From positions 1 through 5,753 of the forward strand of contig JABCYT010000265.1 of NCBI GenBank assembly GCA_013290035.1: a stretch of DNA of 5,753 nucleotides, given 5' to 3'. The notes under the pieces were generated by a model, which had not been told where the DNA came from, did not search any database, and saw nothing but the letters and a program-made list of their open reading frames with translations. Within the stretch, counting starts at the first letter, position 1. Each line of letters opens with the position of its first letter. Source of the DNA: Alphaproteobacteria bacterium. Lineage in GTDB: Bacteria > Pseudomonadota > Alphaproteobacteria > Reyranellales > Reyranellaceae. A program made the position numbers and the translations under genes. Positions 1 through 5,593 of this stretch are shown here, in pieces.

Positions 1-1
1 C

Positions 2-574
2 ATCGCGCAGGACAAGCGGCTGCTGCGGCCGATCAACTTCCCGCCCGGCACGCCCGGCTGGGGCGCCAACCTGTTCCAGACCGCGCGCGGCCAGAAGATC
101 GTGGTGATCAATGTCATGTGCCGCCTGTTCATGGACGCGCTCGACGATCCGTTCCGCGCCATCGATGCCGAGCTCGCCAAGTACGGTCTCGGCGGCTCGG
201 CGCACTTCATTCTGGTCGACGTCCATGGCGAGGCGACCAGCGAGAAGCAGTCGATGGGCCATTATTGCGACGGTCGGGTCTCCGCCGTGCTCGGCACGCA
301 CAGCCATATCCCGACGGCCGATGGGTGGGTGCTGCCCGGCGGAACCGCCTATCAGACCGATGTCGGCATGTGCGGCGACTATGATTCGGTGATCGGTATG
401 AAGAAGGAGATCGCCGTGCAGCGTTTCATCAAGAAGATGCCCGGGGAGCGCCTGGCGCCGGCCGAAGGCGAAGGGACATTATGCGCGGCGGTAGTAGAAA
501 CCGACGACCGGACCGGCCTGGCGCGCTCGGTGCGCCCGCTGCGGCTGGGCGGGCGGCTGGCCCCCACGGCCTAG
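2..574 (+). CDS. YmdB-family metallophosphoesterase (TIGR00282 type), 3' part only
   Basis: The reading frame is open from base 2 to the TAG at 572-574 and gives 190 visible residues; the N-terminal part, with the first metal ligands, is outside the window. Seen in sequence: the conserved blocks RLLRPINFPPGTPGWGANLF, FILVDVHGEATSEK, GTHSHIPTAD and GTAYQTDVGMCGDYDSVIGM in family order. The histidines in DVHGE (codon 224-226) and in GTHSH (codons 299-301 and 305-307) are the metal-binding positions of this fold. Known of the family: B. subtilis YmdB is a cytoplasmic dinuclear-metal phosphodiesterase that hydrolyses cyclic nucleotides and affects biofilm and motility decisions; the role in alphaproteobacteria is poorly defined. 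An internal ATG at 101 is not the real start, because conserved sequence continues upstream of it. In many alphaproteobacteria this gene follows fau/ygfA (5-formyltetrahydrofolate cyclo-ligase), but that gene is not visible here. Family assignment is secure; the substrate is not. Confidence 0.93.
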   Translation: MAQDKRLLRPINFPPGTPGWGANLFQTARGQKIVVINVMCRLFMDALDDPFRAIDAELAKYGLGGSAHFILVDVHGEATSEKQSMGHYCDGRVSAVLGTHSHIPTADGWVLPGGTAYQTDVGMCGDYDSVIGMKKEIAVQRFIKKMPGERLAPAEGEGTLCAAVVETDDRTGLARSVRPLRLGGRLAPTA

Positions 575-584
575 ATTGCAGCAT

Positions 585-612
585 CTTGTATCCCACAGGG
601 GCGATGTATACC
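585..612 (+). promoter_or_regulatory. possible promoter for the small RNA (weak match)
   Basis: CTTGTAT at 585-591 resembles the alphaproteobacterial -35 element (CTTGAC), and TATACC at 607-612 resembles a -10 element. The spacing between TTGTAT and TATACC is 15 bp, shorter than ideal. A start a few bases downstream, near 618-621, would place the RNA 5' end just before the 11-bp stem that begins at 623, and that fit is the main support. An alternative -35-like hexamer, TTGACG at 639-644, lies inside the stem-loop region but has only a poor -10 partner (CATCCT, 662-667). This is inference from weak hexamer matches. Confidence 0.25.
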
Positions 613-724
613 TATTAGGAGTACCTTGAAGACCCTCGTTGACGGCTTGGGGAAAAAGCGGCATCCTTTTGATGTTAAACGATTTTTCGCCGCGTTGGCG
701 GACTGTCTTCAAGGTTAGAGGGGG

Positions 725-752
725 CGTCGGAATCTAGGTTCCGACGTTTTTT
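725..752 (+). terminator. Rho-independent terminator 1
   Basis: The 8-bp perfect stem CGTCGGAA (725-732) / TTCCGACG (739-746) encloses the 6-nt loop TCTAGG and is followed directly by six T residues (747-752). It lies 10 nt downstream of the inverted repeat of the putative small RNA. It could end that RNA, the ymdB-like transcript, or both. Confidence 0.85.
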
Positions 753-753
753 A

Positions 754-781
754 GCGGGGGCTTCGGCCCCCGCCTTTTTTT
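754..781 (+). terminator. Rho-independent terminator 2 (UUCG tetraloop)
   Basis: The 8-bp GC-rich perfect stem GCGGGGGC (754-761) / GCCCCCGC (766-773) is closed by the very stable tetraloop TTCG (762-765), and C774 is followed by seven T residues (775-781). It sits one base after the T tract of the first terminator. The tandem pair should block read-through almost completely and isolates yebC and its downstream genes from the upstream transcription unit. Confidence 0.93.
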
Positions 782-801
782 GTGCAGGCGACTGCTTGCA
801 C
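782..801 (+). other. hairpin at the start of the yebC leader
   Basis: GTGCAGGC (782-789) pairs with GCTTGCAC (794-801) through eight pairs, one of them G-U, around the 4-nt loop GACT. It follows immediately after the second terminator's T tract and has no T tract of its own, so it is not a third terminator. It could be a regulator binding site, the 5' end of the yebC mRNA, or chance. TTGCAC at 796-801 is a -35-like hexamer with no convincing -10 at the expected distance (TATAGC at 836-841 is too far). The yebC promoter must nevertheless lie somewhere in 782-876, or else in the region upstream if terminators are bypassed. Confidence 0.35.
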
Positions 802-876
802 TGTCACTAACACTCCCAAAACCCACGAGAAGTGGTATAGCCGGCCCATCAAGTCACTCAATCTGGTTGTCGGGCG

Positions 877-1635
877 ATGGCGGGCCATTCGCAATTCAAG
901 AACATCATGCACCGCAAAGGGCGCCAGGACGCCCAGCGCGCCAAGATCTTCACCAAGCTGATCCGCGAAATCACCACGGCAGCCCGGCTCGGCGCGGCCG
1001 ATCCGAATGCCAATCCGCGCCTGCGCGCGGCAATGATCACAGCGCGCGAAAACAATATGACGCGCGACACCATCGATCGCGCCATCAAGCGCGGCTCAGG
1101 CTCGGATGCCGACGCCAATTACGACGAGGTGCGCTACGAGGGCTACGGACCGGCCGGCGTGGCGCTGATCGTCGAGGCGCTGACCAACAACCGCAATCGC
1201 ACGGCGGGCGAGGTCCGCTCGGCCTTCAGCAAGTTCGGCGGCAATCTCGGCGAGACCAACAGCGTGTCGTTCATGTTCGACAGGCTGGGCGAGTTCCGTT
1301 TTCCCTTGAGCGCGGGCACTGCCGACGAGGTGATGGAAAAGGCGATCGATGCCGGCGCCGACGACGTCATGAGCGGCGAGGGGCCGGACGGCGTGCACGA
1401 AATCTATTGCGCCCAGGAGAACTTCAACGCCGTCCGCGAGGCGCTCGAGAAGTCGCTGGGCCAGCCGTCGGTCGCCAAGCTGATGTGGCGGCCCAAGACG
1501 GCAACACCCGTCGAGGGCGAGGTTGTCCGGACGCTGCTCGACCTCATCGCAGCCCTGGAAGACAACGACGACGTCCAGAACGTCTACGCCAATTTCGAGG
1601 TGTCGGACGACGCTCTGGCGAAGTTCGCGGCCTGA
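877..1635 (+). CDS. yebC: YebC/PmpR/TACO1-family protein
   Basis: The product is 252 aa, close to E. coli YebC (246 aa). Seen in sequence: the diagnostic N-terminus [20 protein letters not shown] (residues 1-20), which fixes the ATG at 877 despite a weak Shine-Dalgarno; [19 protein letters not shown] (about 87-105); [19 protein letters not shown] (about 108-126); and the C-terminal block [17 protein letters not shown] (about 226-242). These span the three domains of the family. Known of the family: cytoplasmic YebC-type proteins were described as DNA-binding transcriptional regulators (PmpR in Pseudomonas, YebC in E. coli), whereas the mitochondrial homologue TACO1 activates translation, and bacterial members have been linked to the ribosome. 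The molecular role here is therefore open. It is separated from ruvC by 12 bp, the usual arrangement, and is the first gene after the tandem terminators, so it probably heads the transcription unit. Confidence 0.96.
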   Translation: MAGHSQFKNIMHRKGRQDAQRAKIFTKLIREITTAARLGAADPNANPRLRAAMITARENNMTRDTIDRAIKRGSGSDADANYDEVRYEGYGPAGVALIVEALTNNRNRTAGEVRSAFSKFGGNLGETNSVSFMFDRLGEFRFPLSAGTADEVMEKAIDAGADDVMSGEGPDGVHEIYCAQENFNAVREALEKSLGQPSVAKLMWRPKTATPVEGEVVRTLLDLIAALEDNDDVQNVYANFEVSDDALAKFAA

Positions 1636-1647
1636 AGTGCAGCCGAG

Positions 1648-2139
1648 ATGAGACTGATCGGCCTCGATCCCGGTCTGCGGTTGACCGGCTGGGGCGTGAT
1701 CGAAGTCGACGGCAACCGGCTGCGCCACGTGGCGCACGGCGTCGTCAGGGTCGCCACGGTGGGCACGCTGGCCGAGCGCCTGAAGGAACTTTTCGAGGGC
1801 GTCGCCGCCATCGTCGAGGCGCAGCGCCCGCTCGAGGCGGCGGTCGAGGAGACCTTCGTGAACCTCAATCCGGGATCGACCCTGAAGCTCGGCCAGGCGC
1901 GCGGTGTCGTCATGCTGGCGCCGGCGCGCGCCGGCCTGCCGGTGTTCGAATATGCCGCCAATCTCGTCAAGAAGTCGGTGACCGGCGCGGGCCATGCCGA
2001 CAAGCGCCAGATCGCCATGATGGTCGGCCGCCTGCTGCCCGGCGTCGAGGCGACCAGCGACGCCGCCGACGCGCTGGCGGTGGCGATCTGCCACGCCCAT
2101 CATCGTGCCACCGCCAAGCGCGTGGAGGCGGCCCTGTGA
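1648..2139 (+). CDS. ruvC: crossover junction endodeoxyribonuclease RuvC
   Basis: The product is 163 aa, close to the usual length (E. coli 173). RuvC is the dimeric, Mg2+-dependent nuclease that resolves Holliday junctions by symmetric nicking within the RuvABC complex. Seen in sequence: the RNase H-like fold begins with [17 protein letters not shown], carrying catalytic Asp7; the second acid is in [13 protein letters not shown] (Glu67, matching the E. coli Glu66 block); and the C-terminal pair is in [13 protein letters not shown] (Asp138 and Asp141). All four catalytic acids are present. The start at 1648 is set by the conserved MRLIGLDPG beginning; no clear Shine-Dalgarno precedes it, so it may depend on translation of yebC 12 bp upstream. 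Its TGA (2137-2139) overlaps the ruvA GTG start by four bases (GTGA), implying translational coupling. Confidence 0.97.
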   Translation: MRLIGLDPGLRLTGWGVIEVDGNRLRHVAHGVVRVATVGTLAERLKELFEGVAAIVEAQRPLEAAVEETFVNLNPGSTLKLGQARGVVMLAPARAGLPVFEYAANLVKKSVTGAGHADKRQIAMMVGRLLPGVEATSDAADALAVAICHAHHRATAKRVEAAL

Positions 2140-2741
2140 TCGCCAAGCTGAAAGGCGTCGTGGATACCGTCGACGTTGACTCGGCGATCGTCGATGTCGG
2201 CGGCGTCGGCTACCTGGTTTCGGCCTCGGCCCGCACGCTGCGCGAACTGGCGGCGGGCGATGAGGTGACCGTGCTGGTCGAGACCATCGTGCGCGAGGAC
2301 GCGATCGCGCTCTACGGCTTCCTGGAAACCGCCGAGCGCGACTGGTTCCGCATCCTGACGACGGTGCAGGGCGTGGGCGCCCGGGTGGCGCTCTCGATCC
2401 TGTCGACCCTGTCGCCCGACGAGATCGCCCGCGCCATCGCCGCCCAGGACCGCGCCACGCTCAGCCGGCCGACCGGCGTGGGCCCCAAGCTCGCGGCGCG
2501 GCTCGCCACCGAGCTCAAGGACAAGGCTGCGGCCTTCGGCGTCGCGCCGGCGGGCAAGGGCGTAGAGGCGCCGGCGATGCCGGCCGGTTCGATCAACGAG
2601 GACGCGGTCTCCGCCCTGGTCAATCTCGACTACAAGCGCGTCGAGGCGTTCGGTGCGGTGGCGCGCGTGACGCAGCGGCTTGGCGTTGAAGCCACGCTCG
2701 ATGCCGTGATCCGTGCCGCCCTGCGCGAGCTGGCGCGATGA
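2136..2741 (+). CDS. ruvA: Holliday junction branch migration protein RuvA (GTG start)
   Basis: The product is 201 aa, typical for the family (E. coli 203). RuvA tetramers bind the four-way junction in an open square and load RuvB rings on opposite arms. Seen in sequence: an N-terminal OB-fold domain (about 1-63) starting VIAKLKGVV and ending [11 protein letters not shown], with the acidic-pin residues Glu54-Asp55; two helix-hairpin-helix motifs (about 73-90 with GVG at 79-81, and about 108-127 with TGVGPK at 113-118); an Ala/Gly/Pro-rich linker (about 131-153); and the small RuvB-contacting domain III (about 154-201). The start is the GTG at 2136: the conserved domain begins exactly there, even though the frame is open for about 450 codons upstream across yebC and ruvC, a GC-rich shadow frame. 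It overlaps ruvC by GTGA and ruvB by ATGA. Confidence 0.97.
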   Translation: MIAKLKGVVDTVDVDSAIVDVGGVGYLVSASARTLRELAAGDEVTVLVETIVREDAIALYGFLETAERDWFRILTTVQGVGARVALSILSTLSPDEIARAIAAQDRATLSRPTGVGPKLAARLATELKDKAAAFGVAPAGKGVEAPAMPAGSINEDAVSALVNLDYKRVEAFGAVARVTQRLGVEATLDAVIRAALRELAR

Positions 2742-3808
2742 ACGAGGCGCCCGCCCAACCGCCTGAGCGCCTGGTGACGGCCAAGCGCGCCGAAGAGGAT
2801 GCCGCCGAACTGGCGCTGCGCCCGCAGACGCTCGACGACTTCGTCGGGCAGAAGCAGGTCCGCGAGAACCTGAAAATCTTCATCACCGCCGCCAAGTCGC
2901 GCGGCGAGGCGCTCGACCATGTGCTGTTCCATGGCCCGCCCGGTCTCGGCAAGACAACCCTGGCCCAGATCGTAGCGCGCGAGATGGGGGTGGGTTTTCG
3001 CGCCACGTCAGGGCCGGTGATCCAGAAGGCGGGCGATCTTGCCGCCCAGCTCACGAATTTACAGCCGCACGACGTGCTGTTCATCGACGAGATCCATCGC
3101 CTCGCTCCGTCGATCGAGGAGGTCCTCTACCCCGCGATGGAGGATTTCCAGCTCGACCTCATGATCGGCGAGGGGCCCGCCGCGCGCTCGGTGCGCATCG
3201 AGCTGCCGCCTTTCACCCTGGTCGGCGCCACGACCCGCTCGGGCCTGATGACGCGGCCGCTGCGCGAGCGCTTCGGCATTCCGCTGCGCTTGGTGTTCTA
3301 CGAACCGGCCGAGCTCGAGACGATCGTGCATCGCGCCGCCCGCGTTTTGAAGATGCAGATGGCCAAGGACGGCGGCGCGGAGATCGCCAGGCGCTCGCGC
3401 GGCACGCCGCGCGTTGCCAACCGCCTGCTGCGCCGTGTCCGCGACTTCGCGGCGGTGGACGGACAGGCGCTAGTGAACGCAGCGGTCGCCGACGCGGCGC
3501 TGACGCGGCTCGAGGTCGATGGGCGTGGGCTCGACGCCATGGACCGCGGCTATCTTGCCTGCATCGCCGAGAATTACGGCGGCGGACCGGTCGGCGTCGA
3601 AACCCTCGCCGCAGCGCTCTCCGAACAGCGTGACGTCATCGAGGACGTGATCGAGCCCTACCTGATGCAGCTCGGCCTGTTGATGCGCACGCCGCGCGGC
3701 CGGCTGCTGTCGGAAGGCGGCTACCGCCATCTCGGCGTGGCGATGCCCAAGGATCAGAGACGGCAGCTCGACCTGCTGGCGACCGACGACCCGGCGGAGG
3801 AGGCGTGA
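2738..3808 (+). CDS. ruvB: Holliday junction branch migration ATPase RuvB
   Basis: The product is 356 aa, slightly longer than E. coli RuvB (336) because of its N- and C-terminal tails. RuvB is the hexameric AAA+ motor that pulls DNA through the RuvA-bound junction. Seen in sequence: [12 protein letters not shown] (27-38) at the start of the ATPase core; Walker [10 protein letters not shown] (66-74, Lys72); Walker B LFIDEIH (114-120, Asp117-Glu118); sensor 1 in GATTRSG (163-169); the arginine-finger region RPLRERFG (173-180); sensor 2 in [16 protein letters not shown] (221-236); and the winged-helix C-terminal domain with [11 protein letters not shown] (281-291) and the conserved [16 protein letters not shown] (307-322). 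The ATG at 2738 overlaps the ruvA stop (ATGA) and has no strong Shine-Dalgarno, consistent with coupled translation. The family's main functional residues are intact. Confidence 0.98.
   Translation: MNEAPAQPPERLVTAKRAEEDAAELALRPQTLDDFVGQKQVRENLKIFITAAKSRGEALDHVLFHGPPGLGKTTLAQIVAREMGVGFRATSGPVIQKAGDLAAQLTNLQPHDVLFIDEIHRLAPSIEEVLYPAMEDFQLDLMIGEGPAARSVRIELPPFTLVGATTRSGLMTRPLRERFGIPLRLVFYEPAELETIVHRAARVLKMQMAKDGGAEIARRSRGTPRVANRLLRRVRDFAAVDGQALVNAAVADAALTRLEVDGRGLDAMDRGYLACIAENYGGGPVGVETLAAALSEQRDVIEDVIEPYLMQLGLLMRTPRGRLLSEGGYRHLGVAMPKDQRRQLDLLATDDPAEEA
3796..3803 (+). promoter_or_regulatory. Shine-Dalgarno for ybgC, inside the end of ruvB
   Basis: GGAGGAGG at 3796-3803 within the last codons of ruvB is a strong anti-Shine-Dalgarno match. 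The first GGAGG (3796-3800) leaves 4 bases to the GTG at 3805, rather short. This favours the GTG at 3805 as the ybgC start but does not settle it, because a second GTG at 3862 has its own GAGGG (3850-3854) seven bases upstream. Confidence 0.6.
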
Positions 3809-4287
3809 GCGCCGCCCTATCGGGCGGACCCACGTCCGGCCATTTTTCCGAGGGCGTCCATGTGCTGCCGCTACGGATTTATTACGAGGACACCGATGCG
3901 GCCGGCATCGTTTACTACGCCAACTGGCTGCGCTTTCTCGAGCGCGGCCGCACCGAGCTGCTGCGGCTGCTCGGCCAGGAACACAGTTCCTTGCGCGACG
4001 AGCGCGGTGTCCACTGGGTCGTCCGCCGCTGCACCGTCGATTACCTGAAGCCCGCCCGGCTCGACGAGACGATCGAGGTGGTCACGAGCTGCGGCGAATT
4101 GCGCGGCGCGTCGCTGGACATGATTCAACAGGCGCGCCGTGGAGAAGAGATCCTGGTCCGCGCCTCGCTCGTCGTCGCCTGCATGGGCGCCGGCGGCCGG
4201 CCGGTCCGATTGCCGCAGCATCTGCGCACAGCCTTGGCCCAAGTCTCATCGGGCGGCTCGCCCCGCTCGCGCCATATTCAGGTATAA
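3805..4287 (+). CDS. ybgC: Tol-Pal system-associated acyl-CoA thioesterase YbgC
   Basis: The product is 160 aa if the GTG at 3805 is used, or 141 aa from the GTG at 3862; E. coli YbgC is 134 aa. It is a cytoplasmic hotdog-fold thioesterase of the 4-hydroxybenzoyl-CoA thioesterase family. YbgC hydrolyses acyl-CoAs and has been linked to phospholipid metabolism, and its gene is characteristically the first of the tol-pal cluster. Seen in sequence: the signature [19 protein letters not shown] (26-44) with the active-site Asp31, followed by ERGRTELLR (46-54); [15 protein letters not shown] (78-92) and [15 protein letters not shown] (123-137) are the later core strands. Where E. coli YbgC has VYH, this protein has VYY, so the histidine is replaced by Tyr38. 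The first 20 or so residues and the last 25 lie outside the conserved fold. The start overlaps the ruvB stop (GTGA), and tolQ begins 27 bp downstream. Confidence 0.93.
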   Translation: MSAALSGGPTSGHFSEGVHVLPLRIYYEDTDAAGIVYYANWLRFLERGRTELLRLLGQEHSSLRDERGVHWVVRRCTVDYLKPARLDETIEVVTSCGELRGASLDMIQQARRGEEILVRASLVVACMGAGGRPVRLPQHLRTALAQVSSGGSPRSRHIQV

Positions 4288-4301
4288 ACCTTTGAACCAA
4301 C

Positions 4302-4305
4302 GGAG
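4302..4305 (+). promoter_or_regulatory. Shine-Dalgarno for tolQ
   Basis: GGAG at 4302-4305 lies nine bases before the ATG at 4315, in the 27-bp gap after ybgC. This gap is the longest between yebC and tolA, and it is AT-richer than its surroundings. No terminator is present in it. A TATAAA at 4283-4288 has no -35 partner. Confidence 0.6.
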
Positions 4306-4314
4306 ATTCCAATA

Positions 4315-5049
4315 ATGGACGCTTTTGCGCAGGTCGCCGGAACCCCCCTCGGCGGCAGCACCGGACCGCTCGATATGTCGGTCTACGGCCTGTTCATGCA
4401 GGCCGACTGGGTCGTCAAGGCGGTGATGATTGCCCTCCTGCTGGCATCGTTCTGGTCGTGGGCGATCATCTTCGAGAAGATGCTGCGGCTGCGCTCGCTG
4501 AAGAAGAGTGCGCAATCGTTCGAAGACACGTTCTGGTCGGGGGTCTCGCTCGAGGATCTCTACGATCGGGTCGGCGCCAAGCCGGATGACCCGATGTCGA
4601 GCATCTTCTCGGCCGCCATGCGCGAATGGCGTCGTTCGGTGTCGAAGGGGCTGGCGCAGAGCGCCACGGCGCGCGCCGCCCTTCGCCAGCGCATCGAGCA
4701 GGTGATGAGCGTCACCATCGCGCGCGAGATGGAGGCGATCGAGAAGCGGTTGGGCTTCCTGGCGACGGTCGGCGCCAACGCCACCTTCGTCGGACTGTTC
4801 GGCACGGTGTGGGGCATCATGAACGCCTTCGGTCATATCGCGCAGTCGAAGAACACCTCGCTTGCCGTGGTGGCGCCGGGCATCTCCGAAGCGCTGTTCG
4901 CGACGGCGATCGGCCTGGTCGCCGCGATCCCGGCGGCCGGCGCCTACAACATCCTGTCCGGCCAGGTCGCGCGCTACGCCCAGCAGCTCGAGGCCTTCGC
5001 CGGCGAGTTCATCACCATCCTGTCGCGCCAGCTCGAGGAGGAGGTCTGA
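4315..5049 (+). CDS. tolQ: Tol-Pal proton channel subunit TolQ
   Basis: The product is 244 aa (E. coli TolQ 230). TolQ belongs to the MotA/TolQ/ExbB family; with TolR it forms the inner-membrane proton channel that energises TolA for outer-membrane constriction during division. Seen in sequence: three hydrophobic segments at about 33-55 (WVVKAVMIALLLASFWSWAI), 147-171 (with GLFGTVWGIMNAF) and 186-212 (with ISEALFATAIGLVAAIPA). The large charged cytoplasmic loop (about 57-145) lies between the first two, and a C-terminal cytoplasmic tail ends the protein. Thr164 in GLFGTVWG and Thr197 in LFATAIG match the conserved channel-lining threonines of E. coli TolQ (145 and 178). ExbB is the main alternative, but ybgC upstream and tolR and tolA downstream make TolQ the better call. 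The stop overlaps the tolR start by one base (TGATG). Confidence 0.96.
   Translation: MDAFAQVAGTPLGGSTGPLDMSVYGLFMQADWVVKAVMIALLLASFWSWAIIFEKMLRLRSLKKSAQSFEDTFWSGVSLEDLYDRVGAKPDDPMSSIFSAAMREWRRSVSKGLAQSATARAALRQRIEQVMSVTIAREMEAIEKRLGFLATVGANATFVGLFGTVWGIMNAFGHIAQSKNTSLAVVAPGISEALFATAIGLVAAIPAAGAYNILSGQVARYAQQLEAFAGEFITILSRQLEEEV
5037..5044 (+). promoter_or_regulatory. strong Shine-Dalgarno for tolR, inside tolQ
   Basis: GGAGGAGG at 5037-5044 is encoded by the Glu-rich end of tolQ (EEEV). The GGAGG at 5037-5041 is seven bases from the ATG at 5049, an optimal distance. It selects 5049 as the tolR start, although the same frame is open further upstream through tolQ. Confidence 0.8.
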
Positions 5050-5573
5050 TGGCAGGCATCATTCCCGCTGCCGGCTCCGGCAGCACCGGCGGCAGGTTCA
5101 GGCGACGGCGCTACACGCCGATCGCCGACATCAACGTGACGCCGCTGGTCGACGTCATGCTGGTGTTGCTGATCATCTTCATGGTCACCGCGCCGCTCTT
5201 GCAGGTCGGCGTTCCCGTCGACCTGCCGAAGACCAGCGCATCGCAGGTCGGCGGCAAGGACGAGCCGCTGGTCGTGTCGGTGAACGCCAAGGGCGAGGTC
5301 TTCCTCGGCGAGACGCCCTACGAGGTCGCCGACCTCGCCACCAAGCTGAAGGCGGTGCACGAGGAGAAGCCCGACCAGCGCGTGTTCATGCGCGGCGACA
5401 AGTCGGTGGACTACGGCAAGATGATGGAGGTCATGGGCGTGGTGATCGACAGCGGCTTCCGCCAGCTCGGCCTTCTCGGCGAGCAGGCCCAGCAGCTCGG
5501 CAAGGGCGGTGGCGGCACCGTGACGCCAGTGCCGACACCCGCGCCCCAGCAGCAGCCGGCGCCCCGCCGGTAG
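5049..5573 (+). CDS. tolR: Tol-Pal proton channel subunit TolR
   Basis: The product is 174 aa, longer than E. coli TolR (142 aa). It belongs to the ExbD/TolR family: a short cytoplasmic N-terminus, one membrane helix that sits in the TolQ pore, and a periplasmic domain. Seen in sequence: a basic N-terminus (RFRRRRYTPIADIN, 16-29) before the membrane segment; TPLVDVMLVLLIIFMVTAPL (31-50) with the conserved protonatable Asp35, equivalent to E. coli Asp23; then the periplasmic domain (about 55-150) with DLPKTSA, VFMRGDKSVDYGKMMEVM and the terminal helix. The C-terminus from about 152 is low-complexity, first GKGGGG, then a Pro/Gln-rich tail ending in QQQPAPRR. The start at 5049 is supported by the GGAGGAGG upstream and the 1-bp overlap with tolQ. 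tolA begins 20 bp downstream. Confidence 0.95.
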   Translation: MAGIIPAAGSGSTGGRFRRRRYTPIADINVTPLVDVMLVLLIIFMVTAPLLQVGVPVDLPKTSASQVGGKDEPLVVSVNAKGEVFLGETPYEVADLATKLKAVHEEKPDQRVFMRGDKSVDYGKMMEVMGVVIDSGFRQLGLLGEQAQQLGKGGGGTVTPVPTPAPQQQPAPRR

Positions 5574-5593
5574 ACCCCGAGGCGAAGCGATCG

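Larger units (their letters stand above)
619..781 (+). ncRNA. putative small RNA with long closing stem and terminator
   Basis: Seen in sequence: ACCTTGAAGAC (623-633) and GTCTTCAAGGT (705-715) are perfect reverse complements. Inside them a second helix can form between about 650-657 and 683-691 (an A5/T5 core plus G-C pairs with one bulge), capped by 661-665 pairing with 671-675 around a T-rich loop. The result is a rod: closing stem, large internal bubble (about 634-649 and 692-704), terminal hairpin. It is followed within 10 nt by a Rho-independent terminator ending at 752 and a second ending at 781, giving about 134 or 163 nt. The T tracts fix the strand as +. I do not recognise the family. 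The stem-bubble-stem shape and length recall 6S RNA, but I cannot match it in sequence, and alphaproteobacterial 6S is usually reported near fau/ygfA, probably further upstream. The alternative is a structured 3' UTR of the ymdB-like transcript. The ends are approximate. Confidence 0.5.
575..876. other. 302-bp intergenic region between ymdB-like gene and yebC
   Basis: This is the only long stretch without a protein gene. In order it holds: an AT-richer segment with weak promoter-like hexamers (about 585-612); a perfect 11-bp inverted repeat, 623-633 with 705-715, enclosing a foldable 71-nt interior; two consecutive hairpins each followed by a T tract (725-752 and 754-781); a third hairpin without a T tract (782-801); and about 75 bp of yebC leader without a strong Shine-Dalgarno sequence. 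It is visibly lower in GC than the flanking genes between about 575 and 690. The only short forward frame I noticed (672-737, 21 codons) has no ribosome-binding site and runs through the stem and first terminator, so I do not call it a gene. Confidence 0.85.

Noticed and set aside
672..737. 21-codon ORF (MLNDFSPRWRTVF...) within the intergenic region
   Set aside because: It has no ribosome-binding site, overlaps the inverted-repeat stem and runs into the first terminator hairpin; chance is the simplest explanation.
619..781. Naming the putative small RNA 6S RNA (ssrS), 4.5S RNA or tmRNA
   Set aside because: The rod shape recalls 6S, but I could not match conserved sequence, and alphaproteobacterial 6S is normally next to fau/ygfA. 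The GGAA-tetraloop domain of 4.5S and the tRNA-like ends of tmRNA are absent.
1096..2103. 335-codon open frame on the minus strand opposite yebC and ruvC
   Set aside because: A typical GC-rich antisense shadow: composition dominated by Arg, Ala, Asp, His and Gly, no family motif, no Shine-Dalgarno, and entirely opposite two intact conserved genes.
780..2135. Open forward frame of about 450 codons in frame with ruvA, crossing yebC and ruvC
   Set aside because: Its translation is Arg/Gly/Ala-rich with no recognisable motif, and it overlaps two strongly conserved genes in another frame. Only the part from the GTG at 2136 (RuvA) is real.
4186..4206. GGCGGCCGGCCGG-type palindromic run near the end of ybgC
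   Set aside because: It is explained by coding for Gly-Ala-Gly-Gly-Arg-Pro in GC-rich codons, with no T tract or repeat partner elsewhere in the window.
4283..4288. TATAAA before tolQ as a -10 promoter element
   Set aside because: It overlaps the ybgC stop codon, and the expected -35 position is GC-rich with no resemblance to TTGACA, so it is probably chance in an AT-richer gap.
4626..5048. Open forward frame upstream of and in frame with tolR, inside tolQ
   Set aside because: The translation is Arg/His-rich shadow sequence. The TolR start at 5049 is set by the GGAGGAGG site and the conserved domain layout.
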